Positions 1 through 14,351 of a DNA stretch of 64,000 bases are shown here, one piece after another. The stretch lies in NCBI GenBank assembly GCA_012295275.1, contig CM022678.1, positions 13,490,759-13,554,758 on the forward strand, read 5' to 3'. The stretch's first letter is position 1. Every line of letters starts with the position of its first letter. Source of the stretch: Chrysomallon squamiferum (lineage: Eukaryota > Mollusca > Gastropoda > Neomphalida > Peltospiridae). Both the position numbers and the translations under genes were made by a program. The notes below the pieces were generated by a model. It ran no database searches. It saw nothing but the letters and a program-made list of their open reading frames with translations, and was not told the DNA's origin.

Positions 1-403
1 GATGTCCATTGAACTAAAGCTTAAAATCACAGAAAAACATGAGAGGGATGTGCACATAGTCGATTTGGCCAGCCGGTGCGAGCGTAGAAGCAGTCGATAA
101 AGGCTGTGAACCAGCCAAAGGTGCTAAATTAATTAAAATACATAATTTACAAAACCAATTTATTTCTTTACATTCTCTTTTATTTTGTTTTTTAACAATA
201 TTTGTCATTTTTAAATACTGTTTCCTTATTTAAAAACATGTCAAAAAAAAAAAAAAAAAAAAAACAACAATGTGATGGTTTTTGGGGGGCTGGAATGGAT
301 TTTCAATTAATTTCAGTTGGGAAAACTGATTTGATAATATGAGTAAATTGAAATACAAGCTTGGTCACGGAACGAATTAAACTCATAAGTTAAGGTACCA
401 CTG
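1..403 (+). mobile_element. Tigger-like (Tc1/mariner superfamily) DNA transposon, 3' part, cut by the window edge
   Basis: The first ~45 bases encode the same start of a transposase helix-turn-helix region (MSxELKxxIxEKHE type) as the element at 44229-45026. The segment from about 140 to 403 follows the 3' part of that element closely. The copy ends in ggtaccactg at 394-403, the complement of the cagtggtacc terminus seen at 44229, and is followed by TA, the target used by this superfamily. Only a transposase stub remains before the sequence jumps to the 3' flank, so this copy is internally deleted and non-autonomous. Family assignment rests on the terminal repeat, the TA target and the pogo/CENP-B-like N-terminal residues. 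Confidence 0.7.
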
Positions 404-1474
404 TACACGTATATTCAAAATAATTTTCTGCAAATTTTGTGACTTTGATGAGAGGATATCTGCAATATAGGGATACGTTTCATCAGTCCCATATATGTGT
501 GTGTGTGTGTGTGTGTGTATGTGTGTGTGTGTATGTGTATTTGTGTGTATGTGTGTTTGTACAGCATTGATGATATCACTGTGGGCGTGCAGTGGTTTCT
601 AGAAAATCCCCCTGCTCTGAACCTGTCTGTGCACTGTGTATTCAATGGAGATGTTTTTTATCTCAGCAGTCTTAAATCATCTCTTTTAGCAGCTAACGAT
701 AATTAATGTTTCACTCCTAAAGTGGTTTTTCTCCAAGTCAAGTTGTGTCAAGTGATGGCCGTGTATTGTATAATCAAACCATTTGTGTGGCGTCATTTTT
801 AAACTAGAAATATGACTGAAAGAAATATTAAAAGTAAAAGAAGAAATGCAAATTAAAAAGACAAAGGATATGAATTTTCAGTAAAATCGGAGACAGATCG
901 GTTTCAGTTTCCCATTAGTTGAGTGACTTGACACAGAACAAACACACACGCACACACCCACACCCACCCACACACACACAGATACTCACTCACACCCACA
1001 CCCACCCACACACACACACACTCACACCCACACACATAGACATACACCCACACACAATGAACACACAACGAACACACACACACACACACACACACACTTA
1101 TCAGTAAAACATTTCCTTCTGCATTTACATCTACCTTCTTTCTGTGTAAATGTTTTAATTAATAATAATTATAACAATTTGCAAGATGTCATGTTCATTA
1201 TAAAGACGCTATCTCTAAGTTAATTTTGGTACTTTCTAGTCTGGATCCTAAATGTATCAGCATATGGAAAGAGTTCCGGTATAATCAACATTTTCATCGG
1301 TTACAAACTGATAAAAGGAGTTATTTCCCTTGTCAGTTTGTATAAATCCGTGCAAGAGAAGTTTATGTAATCTTCAGCTGTTTTATAACACAGATAGTCA
1401 ATGAAAATTGAAAACATATAAATATTATTTTAATTTTTAACTTGATTAAAAAAAAATTGAATTAGCAAATTATT
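404..1474. repeat. Non-coding stretch with GT and CA microsatellites
   Basis: A (GT)n run occupies about 496-560 and an impure (CA)n/(CACCCA)n run about 939-1098. The rest is AT-rich and I see no splice-bounded coding segment in it. Confidence 0.6.
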
Positions 1475-2262
1475 ATGGATCTCAAAATACCTTTTCGAGA
1501 TCTGAAGAAGTCAAGAAAATGGGAGGAGCAAAGGAGATTTTATGAGAATCTGAAAGGGTCAGGTTTCATTTTACCATTATTTGAGCAATTTGATACAAAT
1601 AATATTATAATTAAAAAATTACTTCTTTTTTATGAAAAGAAAGAAATACTGATAAAACACAGAGACCACATCTACTGTTACAAACAAAAGGTAAGTCTCT
1701 CTGTACAACCATTTTCTATACATTAACTTGTAAACTTTATAGACGTATTAAGTTATTGGTAAATTAATTAATTCATTACTGACAGCATAATACTAAGCTG
1801 TTTATGTAATATATTAAATACTGAAATTCATGATAAAATATTGAAATTCCATAAATTAGAATGTGTTGTTACTAAACGTATATAATAAAAAGTACCACAT
1901 CTCTTACAAACGTATTTTTAAAAAATCTTTAAATAATAACAATAAAATAAATGAACTATTTTTACTCTGAAATAAAAACTGAAACTTAATTGCAAAATAA
2001 AAAAAAATAAAATATGTATTATACTGAGATTTAATAAAATCCAGGGCTGTTATTTACAGGTACAAATGGCGGCATTCAGTTCTGTTTTAAAACACTCATA
2101 AGTGTTTCTCGCAGTTCTGCTGATGGTGACTAAAATCACTTCGCCTGCTTGTGGTAAGAATAATTTTAATTTGTTTTTATTTCACACCTCAGTTCTTAAT
2201 TCGGATTATTTAATTATGTGCAAAGATATAAACTTCACAGAAATAATTACTAGCTCAGCACA

Positions 2263-2300
<38 letters not shown>

Positions 2301-3010
2301 ATACATACACACACACACACACACAAATACATACATACACAAAAACAAACACACACAAAGCCTGTCGACTAAGAACGTGAACTAACATACTGGAATGGAT
2401 CCTACAGTCCAGCATATCACATTGTAATTAAGTTGTTGTTGCTGTTATTGTATCATAATCATCATCACTGTGGTCCTAGTTATGGATTTTCTTTTTCAGA
2501 TTCTGACACTCAATGGGTTAAAGTTTAAGAGACTGCCGATGACAGTTCAGTGGTGAGTGGAAACTTGGTTGATTTGTTGAGTGAAGGAGAACAAAGCAGT
2601 GTGATTATATCTGCCTAACTGGAAGGGACTCAGGTTCTTCTCTCATTCAGACACTCTGATACATTCTTCTGTGCGGAAACAGTGACACGTGTCACTATGG
2701 AAAACTGGAACAAATTTGGCAGTCACTGGCCATTACCTGATGATGGTTTGTCCCACAGGTATTAGAAGTGTTAGAAGACTTGTTAACAGCTGGGGAACTG
2801 ATGGTGCATTCTGGTGGAACACAGATGGTGGATGTTGGTGGGGAAGACAGGGAGGATGAACACATCAGGGTTCAGCAGACTGCACGGGGAAGGGAAGGGT
2901 TGTTTATAAAGCTTATCCACATTTTGGTCCTCACGGAGAAGTTTCAGTCCAGATTGTTAACAACTGAGGAAGTTGAAAACAAAGAATTAAACTGGTTTGT
3001 CAACTACTGA
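1475..3010 (+). CDS. Candidate two-exon gene of unknown function
   Basis: Exon A (1475-1690) has an ATG and 72 codons rich in Lys, Glu, Phe and Ile, and ends at a strong donor (AAG|gtaagt). Exon C (2759-3010) follows a good acceptor (tcccacag), is open in phase 0 and ends with TGA at 3008-3010, giving 155 residues in all. A further acceptor/donor pair at 2500-2552 could be an exon, but joining it to exon C gives an immediate stop, so I left it out. I recognise no domain. The last codons (NWFVNY then stop) are the seed of the 59-bp tandem repeat that follows. It could be a real short gene, two unrelated exons, or chance open frame in transposon-derived DNA. Confidence 0.28.
2264..2358. repeat. 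(CA)n microsatellite
   Basis: Imperfect CA repeat with ATAC interruptions, inside the intron of the candidate gene at 1475-3010. Confidence 0.85.
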
Positions 3011-3767
3011 GTACATCATAAATAAATAAATAATAATAACTTGCATTAAACTGGTTTGTCAACTACTGAGTACATCATAAATAAATAAATAATAATAACT
3101 TGCATTAAACTGGTTTGTCAACTACTGAGTACATCATAAATAAATAAATAATAAAAACTTGCATTAAACTGGTTTGTCAACTACTGAGTACATCATAAAT
3201 AAATAAATAATAATAACTTGCATTAAACTGGTTTGTCTACTACTGAGTACATCATAAATAAATAAATAATAATAACTTGCATTAAACTGGTTTGTCAACT
3301 ACTGAGTACATCATAAATAAATAAATAATAATAACTTGCATTAAACTGGTTTGTCAACTACTGAGTACATCATAAATAAATAAATAATAAAAACTTGCAG
3401 TAAACTGGTTTGTCAACTACTGAGTACATCATAAATAAATAAATAATAATAACTTGCATTAAACTGGTTTGTCAACTACTGAGAACATCATAAATAAATA
3501 AATAATAATAACTTGCATTAAACTGGTTTGTCAACTACTGAGAACATCATAAATAAATAAATAATAATAACTTGCATTAAACTGGTTTGTCAACTACTGA
3601 GTACATCATAAATAAATAAATAATAAAAACTTGCATTAAACTGGTTTGTCTACTGAGGACGTTTGTAAAAAAATAAATAATAATAACTTGCATTAAACTG
3701 GTTTGTCTACTACTGAGTACATCATAAATAAATAAATAATAAAAACTTGCATTAAACTGGTTTGTCA
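2986..3767 (+). repeat. 59-bp minisatellite, about 13-14 copies
   Basis: The unit contains attaaactggtttgtc, aactactgagtacatc, then aaataaataaataataataac. The motif aactactga recurs at 3002, 3061 and 3120, giving a 59-base period. Most units differ by one or two bases; one near 3650 is shorter and more diverged. The first unit overlaps the last codons and stop of the open frame ending at 3010. Confidence 0.92.
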
Positions 3768-4489
3768 GTTATCTAGTGAGTATGTGTGTTTATTGTTTCA
3801 GTTTTCATTTTGTCTCTGTCAGTTTTCATTTATAAATAAATAAATTAATTAATAAAATAAAATAAAAATCTATTTCCACGATATAGAACTAATAAATTAG
3901 CAAAATCAGAAATGCATAACTGCTGGTTTCTATTTTGTTTTTATCTCTTGCTTTTTCTCTCATCGCTCACTTTCACACGTGCCATTCTTTTCTCTGTTCT
4001 GTGTCTGCCTTGCTGCCGTATGCTACTTAAACAAAATTACTCCTGCTAGGAATAGATGTAGTGAGATATTCAACTAAAAGTATTCACTTAAACTATTTTA
4101 TCACTAGAATTATTTATGTATTTAGTTCATAAAATGTATTTTGGCCAGTTATGGATGTTTTCAAATATAAAGGGTAAGGTGTTAAATTAAAACAATTTTC
4201 GTCAGTTTTATGTCACATTATCTCAGTATAAAATACTGACTCTCTGATGATATTTTGTATATGGATCTATATTATTAAATTTTACTATGAAGACAGATGT
4301 CCAAGTTCTAACAGCTTCCTGTCTTTTGACTTCCTACAAGTTAACAAATCATTTACTACCAGCCGTGTGAAAAAAAGGTTTTTCTTGTTTCATGTCTCAG
4401 TCATTCTAATGAGAGAAAAACTAAATTAGCTTTTCTATAAACAACAAAAAATAACAAAAATAAACAGTAAAAAATAAAATTATTAATTA

Positions 4490-4537
<48 letters not shown>

Positions 4538-7500
4538 AATAAAATTAATAAATTGATTCTAGAAAGCTGCCTACTACAGTTTGAAATAGTTTTTGATTTT
4601 AATATTATTATCATCATTATTACTTTTATTTTCTATTTTATTTTACTTTAATTTTTTATTCATTTTTTGTTTTTTTTTTGTTTTGTTTTAAAGTTCAGCT
4701 GGTCAAAACTTGGAAGATAATGACAAATATTTAAAAAAAACCATATTTTAATTATTTTAAAAGATAATTTTGTTTATTATTCACCATCTGACAAATTGTA
4801 TCACATGAATTCACAAAAATAACAAAGTAGAATATACAAATGTATCACACAGTAATGGAACACAAGCTGTTCTGACTTGGGTGATTTGGTCATCTTAAAA
4901 CTGGACATTACATGGTGATCAACAGAGCAGACACAACAAGAAAACCATTAACAATCTCAAATGCAAGCCCTTTGTAAGAACTGACATTTTGAAAAAACGG
5001 AGATAAAAAGAACATTAAAAAAAGAATAGCATTCAGAATAAAGATAATGTAAAGTTACGGGTATCACACATGAGACTGAAATGCACAAAGTTTAACATTT
5101 ACATCAGGTTTAAACTAACACTGGATTTTTCATTTATAAAGATTCTGTGTTTAACATACATATTCTTTGAAAAAAGATACTGATTTGAAAAACATTATTG
5201 CTGTAAACATTTTTATTAAATGGTAGCTTTGGAAAAAATAATTTTAAATACACTGAATTATAGGCTTGTAAATAGTCTTTTATTTATTTAGATTAAAAAA
5301 AAATAAAAAATTTGAAAAGTATTTCTATTTCAATAAAATAAAACTGTTCTTATACAGTACAGTACTGTAGTTACAAAATACACACACCTATTATTCTTTT
5401 TCACACATCTTTTACAGTAAATACAAAACTTTGTTAATAGATATAAATAGAAATATTGTTAATTTTTTAATTAAACAAAGGAAAATATTTTACTAAATAT
5501 CCATAACATGATTGGCTAGAAACATGTTTCATGTTTGTTTTAATATTAACACTTGAAAGAAAAACTATTTACATTTACTAAGTAAAAGAAATTAATATTT
5601 ATAATGGGACTGTAAAGTAGAAACCAGACATAATAACAATAATAATAACAATAATAATAAAACAAAAAACCTTACTTTTACTAATTATTATATTAAAAAG
5701 AAGAAAAATATTATGTAGTGTGTTGTTGAAGAAAAAAGCTAAGCAATGAGTAATGAAAATACTTAAGAAAAGAAAAAATGCTGTAAATGGATATTACATT
5801 TGCAACATATAATATGTTATGTAAATCCCTGAAATATTCAGTAGTAATACTCTGTATCTGAATGAATTAAACACAACTGTTATACTGCTTGTCACACACA
5901 CAAGGGAAAAAAACCTCCCTTGCCTCTTCCAAAGAATCAAATTTTAAAATATTCACTTAACTGTGACTGAGGTAAAAGAAAAGTCAGTTATTTTTGAATG
6001 TTTAAAATATTTAACAAGGATCCAGAGAATTTATTTAGAAAACCAGACACCACAGGCGATTCATTTTCATAAAATGTTCTTTTTTTTCATGACTTGAAAT
6101 TTGAAATAAATTAAGAAATTTAAAGATTAATTAATAAATGCAATGCTCTTTAAAAAGATAAGAAAAATCAATTTTTTTAAGGAATCCTAATTAATTGAAA
6201 TAATAATAATGCAATGAATAAATATAAATATACATAAATCTCTATGATCTATATGTGATACCCAGTCTTCAACAAAACACCAAAAGTAATAGCTTACGAT
6301 AAAATGAAAATTACACACAAACCAGCTACTGTCAAAAACAAAACAAAAACTGAAAAATGAAATAACAAATCAGTTATTGTCATCAAAAATTATAATATGA
6401 ATAAACATGAAAACTGTCACCTATAAGGATAAAATTAATTATTTGATACAGAAATGAAAATACTTTTAAAATTCTAAAAATTGAAATAATATAGGATATC
6501 AAATAAAAATGAAAATGATAAAACATTTTTATTTACATAATAAAAAAAATAAAAAAAATAAATGAAGCAAAGTCAAATAAAAATTAGTTTTGTTTTGATG
6601 CTGATTTATTACATATCAAACTGTCACATGCTAACAGTAATAAAGACGGATTTAAAAATGTTTTTGCTGACTCATTCCAGCACAGTATTAACAGATTTTT
6701 ACTATTATTATTACTGTCATTGTTCATGTGGTTAATTAATTCTTTTTGTATTTACTGACTTAATCAAGATTTTATTATTACTTTTTTCAAGCTTTATATT
6801 TTTTTTTATTATTTTTAACATATTTTTAAGATTTTGCTTTCTAAACATTGTTTTAAATTTATTATTTCCTTATTTCGATTCACATTTTAAAAGGCATATT
6901 TAGAGAAAAAGAATGTGAACCATAATAAACAATAAAAGAAGATTCACACTAAAATTAAGTACTGAAGTAATTACCTGGGATTATAAATCTACTCAGCAGT
7001 TTTTCAAATTCTCATTCTGATCAAAGCTGACTCAGCGAATGTCTCATCATACTCCTCACTTTTCTCTTTATTGCCTTGCTGTTATGAAGATAGTAATTAC
7101 TTCCAAATTCACTTTTTATTATTAGACATACATTTGAAAAGGTTACACAATATATATTTTTTTATTATATTTTATTAAAATAATAATTATTATTAAATTT
7201 AGTTCTTATTATTAAAAATAAATTAGAAAAGGTTAAAGATTATATTTTTAATTTAATAAATTTATGTGCTTATTCCCATTCTAAATAACTGAAGTTGTTA
7301 GATTATTTATCTGCTTCAGTTTAACACTATATTTATTGATCCAGCACTTTGTTTGTTATCTATAGTCATTTGATTCCTTCATTACAGGCACACAGCATTA
7401 ATTTCATTTCAATTTAATTTGATTTTAATAAATATCCTTCCACAATTTCAATCTATTAAAAAATATTGGTGTTTTGTTTATCTATAAATGTGCCCCATAA

Positions 7501-8590
7501 CACATCACTTTTGATGGTAATTAATAAAAATACAAATTCAAGTGTATTTTAAGAAGATTTTTTTTTTAATCTTATAGTTATCTTGTGAACAAACATTCAT
7601 TCATCTAGAAGAATTTTCTCTGTTCAATATTTATTTTCATCACATACACAAAATTTGAATTATTTTTTAAAAATTAGGTAATTTATGAAATTAATAAAAT
7701 TATATAGATATGTGTTTGCTATTTTTTTTACTTAATTCAATTATTTAAAACAATAATAATATTAAAGAAAGAAATTGTAAAATATTTGGTTTACAAAAAA
7801 GTATAGCTAAATACTGTTGCAATGAATACAATTATTTATATTTAATCTGATTTAATTAAATATTACAATAATTTTCTTTTTAAATCCTGAAAAATATCAT
7901 TAAATGTCACTCAAATTATTCATTAAAATATTTAGTTTCAAATTTTGCTAACAGAGACTTCATTAAACCCGACCACAACAGGACTTGTTCATTCTAATGA
8001 ACGAGTATTAATGTTAATTTAGAAACAGTATGTGCTAGAGACAGCTGTGCTTATTGGCTGATAAAATTGTTTTAAAAATAATATTAATTCTGATTGGTTA
8101 TTCTCAGAAGCAATTATTTAGACTGAAGCATAAAATCACAAACATATGTAAAGTTTGTTTTTCTTTAAATAGAATGAATATTACTAAATGTTTTTTAATA
8201 TATTTTTATTTATGTTACATTTTTTTATCGTCATTTTATTTATTTCTACACTAAAAGCAGCATTCTTTCATACTTTTTCTATTCATCTCCCAAACTAATA
8301 TATATATAATATAATATTCAAAGTAAACAAAAACATTTTATAAATATCTCAAATATTTTCTGGAATATATATGAAGATGTTTTTTAAAATAAAAACTGAA
8401 AATGAGACATTTCTTTATCAACCACAAGGATATAAAAAATTAAGCTTGTGTATACATGTAAATAGCTATCAAAACCAACACTTGAGCACTCAAAGTTAAC
8501 TGTTTTACATACAAAAACATGAAAATAATTATATTTACATAATTGATTTGACTGAGTAAGCATTTTGAAAAAGGAACTTTGTGTCAAAAA

Positions 8591-8622
<32 letters not shown>

Positions 8623-10900
8623 AAAAATCTTATATTTTGCCCCAAAAATCAATTGTTTTGCAAAGAAAACATTTGGCAAATTAAATTTTTCTGTTATGTA
8701 ATTCCAACTTTGATGTTTTGAAGCTCTGAAAAAAGAAAAAGTTTCAGCAAGGTCCTAGAAATAATTTTTACACCAACACAAAAGTATGAGCAATGCTGAA
8801 ACAACTTTCATCAAACTTTCTACATTCTGTGATTTTTCAAATTAAAATTTAATAAAGAGTTATAATTCTTTTGCTAAATTCTGAACCTAATTAGAAAAAT
8901 GAAAATGAATTCTATCTTGCAAAACAGTGGCTGTAAAATAAAGATCATTTTAAAATAATCTAATATGTTAACTGATGTGCAAAAAATAAATAAGATTAAA
9001 AAAAACAAGAATTTAAAAATTAAAATATTTAAAAAACTAATATATTTTCTATAATGACAGTACATGGTAAATGCGAGTATTATGACAAAAACAGTTCACA
9101 ACTCATTATTAAACACAGTATAAGACAAATCCAAAATGTCTAGTAAGAACAAACAAACATTTCTTTTTTAAATAACATCTGAGGTTTTCTTCACCTTAAA
9201 GCTGAAATTTTGCATTGATGTTGTAAGATTGGTCATGTTTCAACAAACAGAAAAACTGACTGGGAATGCAATACTTTCAACAAAACATTTCTCTGAGTAC
9301 AGACAACAATCAAACAGGTATATGAACAGGTAGATTAATTACTACAGACAAACTGTAATAATGAAGTAGCAAAACAGCTACTTTACTGAACTATTCCATG
9401 TAATATATGTCTTGTATGTGTATATGTGTTTGTGGGTGTGTGGTTATTTATTTCATGGAATGAATTTTAGAAAAATAATAATTATTAAGTTTTTAAGATT
9501 AGTAATGAAATTTCATATAATTAATCTACTTGCTTTGTAAGTTTAAATAGAAATAAAATGCACAGGTGATGGGTAACAGCGAAGTGAATATATTCATAAA
9601 CTCATTACAGCCACTGAATAAAAAACAATGTTATAGAAATGTAAAAATATTTGACAAATTCTATTTTGTTTACAATAATACATACAATCACAATCACACA
9701 TATATACATATATATGTGTGTGTGTATCGTTTCAACACACCTTTATCTGTGCAATCAGGCACTGCCAGCAAAACAATTCTATTTTGTAAATACATTTTTG
9801 TATAATTATGTTTAAATATGTTTTCATGCACAAACTCTGTTCATATCATTTTACCATAACCCCTGGACATCAAACATACAGTAAGTGAAATATACACATT
9901 CAAAAACATTCAGAGAGTTATCTCTTCAGCCCAGGAAAATTCAGTTATTTTATGACATTCAAAGTTTTAAAAATTAAATATCATAACAGACCAAATGCAG
10001 ATCTTTTTTCTTTCTTTTAAATTAGATAAGGCAGAAAAGCATTTAAATTATCAATAATTTGTTTGCTGTACATTGTGAAAATTAAATATTAATAAAGAAA
10101 GATGATTTATATTAATTACTTTTAATATATCTACACCTTGAACATATGTTTCAATTTTTATAAGTTTTTTTTTTACTTTCTTTTTTAATCTTTTTGTCCA
10201 TTTGCATTTTTTACTGTTTTTGATCCCTAGATATCTCTCTCAATCTCTTTGTCTGTGATCCCTCTTCTAGCTTTACACCCAAAATGTTAACCTCAATTAA
10301 ATTCTTTAACCTAAATAGTAATTTCTGTATTTGCCTTCATTGCAGAGTGAATAAATCAATGTTTGTGTGTGTGTGTATGTGTCTGTGTGTCTATCTATCT
10401 ATCTATCTATACCAACAAAAAATATTTCTATCTTCAGACAAAACACCGGTATATTTTGTTCAACTATTATACTGTTTTAACTATAATATATTGGAAGACC
10501 ACAAAATACTGCATTTATCTCCCTTTGAAAACTTCAAACAAAACTAAAAAATTAAAATTAAAAAGATTAAATTAAAGTGAAAAAACAATGATAATAGTAT
10601 TTGAAAAATATCTATTTGTATGATGCAAAAAATTACTATATTTTAAAAAATAACAGATTTGAATGAAATCCTTTTTTAATTTATTATAATTAGTGGAAAA
10701 TGAAAACTACTACTCAAATAAAATTAATAAAATTCAAAGTATGGTTAGAGAACTCAGTTATTTAATGCTCAACAAAGTATTAAACTTATTAGTGTCAACT
10801 AAATCAAAAAATAATTAAGACAGAAAATGTTTTTTCATCTGGTGACCTTCTTTGGATTCTAACGTCTCCCTGTTTTCATCTTGCTGTCACCACCATTGAG
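3768..10900. other. Long AT-rich non-coding stretch (downstream of lipin)
   Basis: No splice-bounded coding exon was seen on either strand. It holds a (TAA)n run at 4488-4538, an A-rich run at about 8585-8627, short GT runs near 9413-9440 and 9714-9726, and (TCTA)n at 10390-10411. The right-hand end must contain the lipin 3' UTR. An AATAAA on the minus strand at 10680-10685, about 215 bases beyond the lipin stop, is the nearest poly(A) signal I noticed. Confidence 0.55.
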
Positions 10901-13360
10901 TCATCTTTTTTCTGAACTTGCTGTTTTGTTTGTTTTTGATGATGCATCAATGATGACGTGGACCTTGTCTTCATCAGCAACTGTTGGAAATGGTTGTCGC
11001 CAATATTTTACTGAGCTGAAGTCGTTTGCCTGAGAACATCTCTCCATTGGTGGGAAAAAGTGATCAACAACATCGCTCATTTTGCTGTAGCTGCACATTA
11101 GAATAATTCACTTAACTGAGACTCTAAACACTAAATATACATTATCATGAATAATTAAAATATTCATATAAAATAAAATTTTCCTAGTGCTAAAAAAGTG
11201 ACAAAGCTATTAAACTGTAAATATTTTTACATTTTCTTTAGTTTCAGTGGTTCCAAAGTGTGTCATACGACCTTCTTGTGGATGTGTGTATTTCTGAGGG
11301 TGATAAAAATAACTGATCAGTGATTTATTTTATTTTTCATTCAATATGTATTATGTGTTCTTTACAGTCTTGCTGAATGGTTGCAAAGAAAGACAGATTA
11401 AGATATTTATGCATATATTTTATACACATATTCTGTTGACGCTAATTTCACAAATCTTGTTTCCTGAAATCCAGATCAAATCTGGAAAAAATCACAAAAT
11501 ATGAACTTACTCCCATTTCCACCTTTCCTCTAGATACAATTAAGTTATTCTTATTTCAACTAACCAATAATGGCAAACCCTACCAAACCATTTCCCATCA
11601 AATTAATAGTAAATGTGTGCTACTGCAAACTTCACAAACCTAACCTAACGAACTTCACCCAGCCTAGCCTATCTGTCTCCTGCACATTCATCTTTACATA
11701 CACTGCATGTGTTCACATTGTTTTTACATTACTATATTATTGAATTATATACTGTTTTATCTGTACCAAAGTTTAAAGTTTCGGTAAATTCTAGATTAAT
11801 GTTTACATTCATGATTTCACAGACGTTTGTGTTTTCTGGACCACTGCTCCCCCTATTAGTTTGTGAAATCTAGGGTCCATTTAAGAATACCAAACAACTG
11901 ATATGCATGAATCTACTACTGTTGAAAGCAGTCAGGGCTTTCTTATTTAGTCTGTTAGTTATAATGCAGAATAAAAGAAATAATAACTGGCTACTGTCTC
12001 ACCTTTATCCTTGTCAAATTTTCACATGCTAATACTTGCAAGATAAAGCTGATTTCTTCATTGTATATGTAATTTCATCTATAAAATGTCATCAAACAAC
12101 CAGTTATTTCTATTCCAACAGTAACCCAGCTACCTTTCTCTTACCATTAAATCTGACACACACTGTTATGATTATTTAAGATTTCATTGTTTAAGTAAAA
12201 AGTTATCTCTGTACTTACGATGACTGGAACGTATGTGACAGTTCATGTCTCAGTTCACCCTTGTGATTAATTGTAAAAATTCTAAACATTGGGATGTTCA
12301 GAGCTTTGTATGCCAGTACATCCTGAATTAGAAAAATATTATCTATTATCATCATCATAATCATAATCGTAACAATTTGTCATTATTTTCCTTCTCTCAT
12401 TTATATTATCTTCTTTACATAATTATTATTTTCACTGCTGTATTATTATTTTTCACATATTATCATTATCTTCATTATTTCATAATTATTTTCACCATTA
12501 CAGCATCGTCAAAATATGTATTATCATCATTGTTAACATTATAAATAAGAAAAAAGCTGTAAAACTTTTATTAGTGTCATTAAGTGGAAATCAATATATT
12601 CATCTTTTGCCCAAAAAAGGAACTGAAATAATATTGATAACCTCATTTATACAGCTGACAACACAGATTTAAAAATAACAATTGTACTTTAACAATTATA
12701 CATAAATAATTTGTAAATATTCCAGAAAATGTTTTTTTTATCACATTTCTTTAATTGCTGTGACCTGAAATTACAGGTATTAAAAGAAATTATGCAGAAA
12801 TATTTCAAATTTAAAAATAAGTCTTGCTGAGGACAAAAGTAAAATAATTTGTAATATTTATTCACTGACTTTAAACAAGTGAGATAGAGAAAAAGTTTTA
12901 CTGTCAAAAAAAAAGAAAGAAAACTGAGGAAATATTTTTAGTACATTTTTTTTATTAGGCATTACTGCTTCCTATTTAAAGAAACAACTGAGAATAAATA
13001 ACAGAAATATTAGAGAAATAAAAAAATACACTCACATTTATTTTATTTCCAAACCCGGAGTAGAAGGGACACTGAGGAAACAGTTCTGCTATGTCTTTCA
13101 AACAACTGATCTTGAACTCTTCCGGCTTTCTCGTGATTACCTCTCTGTCAAACATTTGTATTTATCATTTTGAAAACTGATAAATATTTTAATTATCACC
13201 ATTATTTTTCTTTTTACAACAAAACATTACTGTTATTTATTTTATTATTTTTATTACTTCTAATGTAACAAGACTAACTATATAAAGTATTAGACAAATG
13301 CTAATAAATTACAAATGACACAGTAACCTACAGTAAAATAAGAACTGCAACAAGGACAGC

Positions 13361-13391
<31 letters not shown>

Positions 13392-14314
13392 TAATAATAG
13401 TAATAATAATAATTATAATAAAAACTATTTACCTACAATTTACAGAAATATTTATTGTAATAACAAGAGTACTTATAACAAACTTTCAATGATTATGTTA
13501 AGACAAAATTAATAACAGTAATGACAACAAAATGATGTTAATAAACTTTTTCTATGAAGTAATAAAAATAATAAAATAAATAACAGTAATATTAACAAAT
13601 TTTGATAATAAACTTTACTTTGAAATAACAAAATTAATAACAAAAATGACAACAAAATAATGTTAATAAACTTTTTCTATGAAGTAATAAAAATAATAAA
13701 ATAAATAACAGTAATAACAACAAATATTGATAATAAGCTTTACTTTGAAATAACAAAAATAATAAAAGTAACAACAGAATATTAATAATCATGTATTAAT
13801 AAGAAATAACAAAAATAATAACAGTAATGATAACAGAATATTGTTAACGAACTATACCACACCATGAAATAATACCAGTGATGACATATAATTAGTCACC
13901 TGTGAAATGCACTGATGAGAGATGTAGGGTTCAACAGCAGAGGTCCTTCAGGCAGTGCCAAGTCTCCCTGCTTAATACCCCTTAACATGCTCTTTGTACT
14001 GTGAGACTGACCAATAGCACGAGCTGACAAATACAGCAGCTTGTAGCCGTTGTCACGGATACGAGTAAACAATTCAGCAACTCCAGACTGAGACCAGTCT
14101 CGGCCGATGATAGGAAGAATTTGACCCAGAACATCTGACCTGAACAAACAATTTTAATTTATGTATTTAATTGTTTTGTTTTTTAAAAACATGCACACAC
14201 TTACAAATGAATTTAATTTTTAGGATTTTTTTTATCTCACTTAAAATATTAACTCACTAATATGCACTCTTAGTCTATCTGCACTTCATTCTCTCACTAC
14301 ATCTGCTTTTGTTC

Positions 14315-14351
<37 letters not shown>

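Noticed and set aside
2500-2552. Possible middle exon (acceptor ctttttcag, donor gtgagt)
   Set aside because: Joining it in phase with the frame at 2759 gives an immediate stop. Without transcript data it cannot be placed in the model.
11245-11850. Possible hAT element: cagtggttccaaagtgtg at 11245 and ggaccactg ending near 11849
   Set aside because: The two ends are only partly complementary, no 8-base target duplication flanks them, and no transposase remnant lies between.
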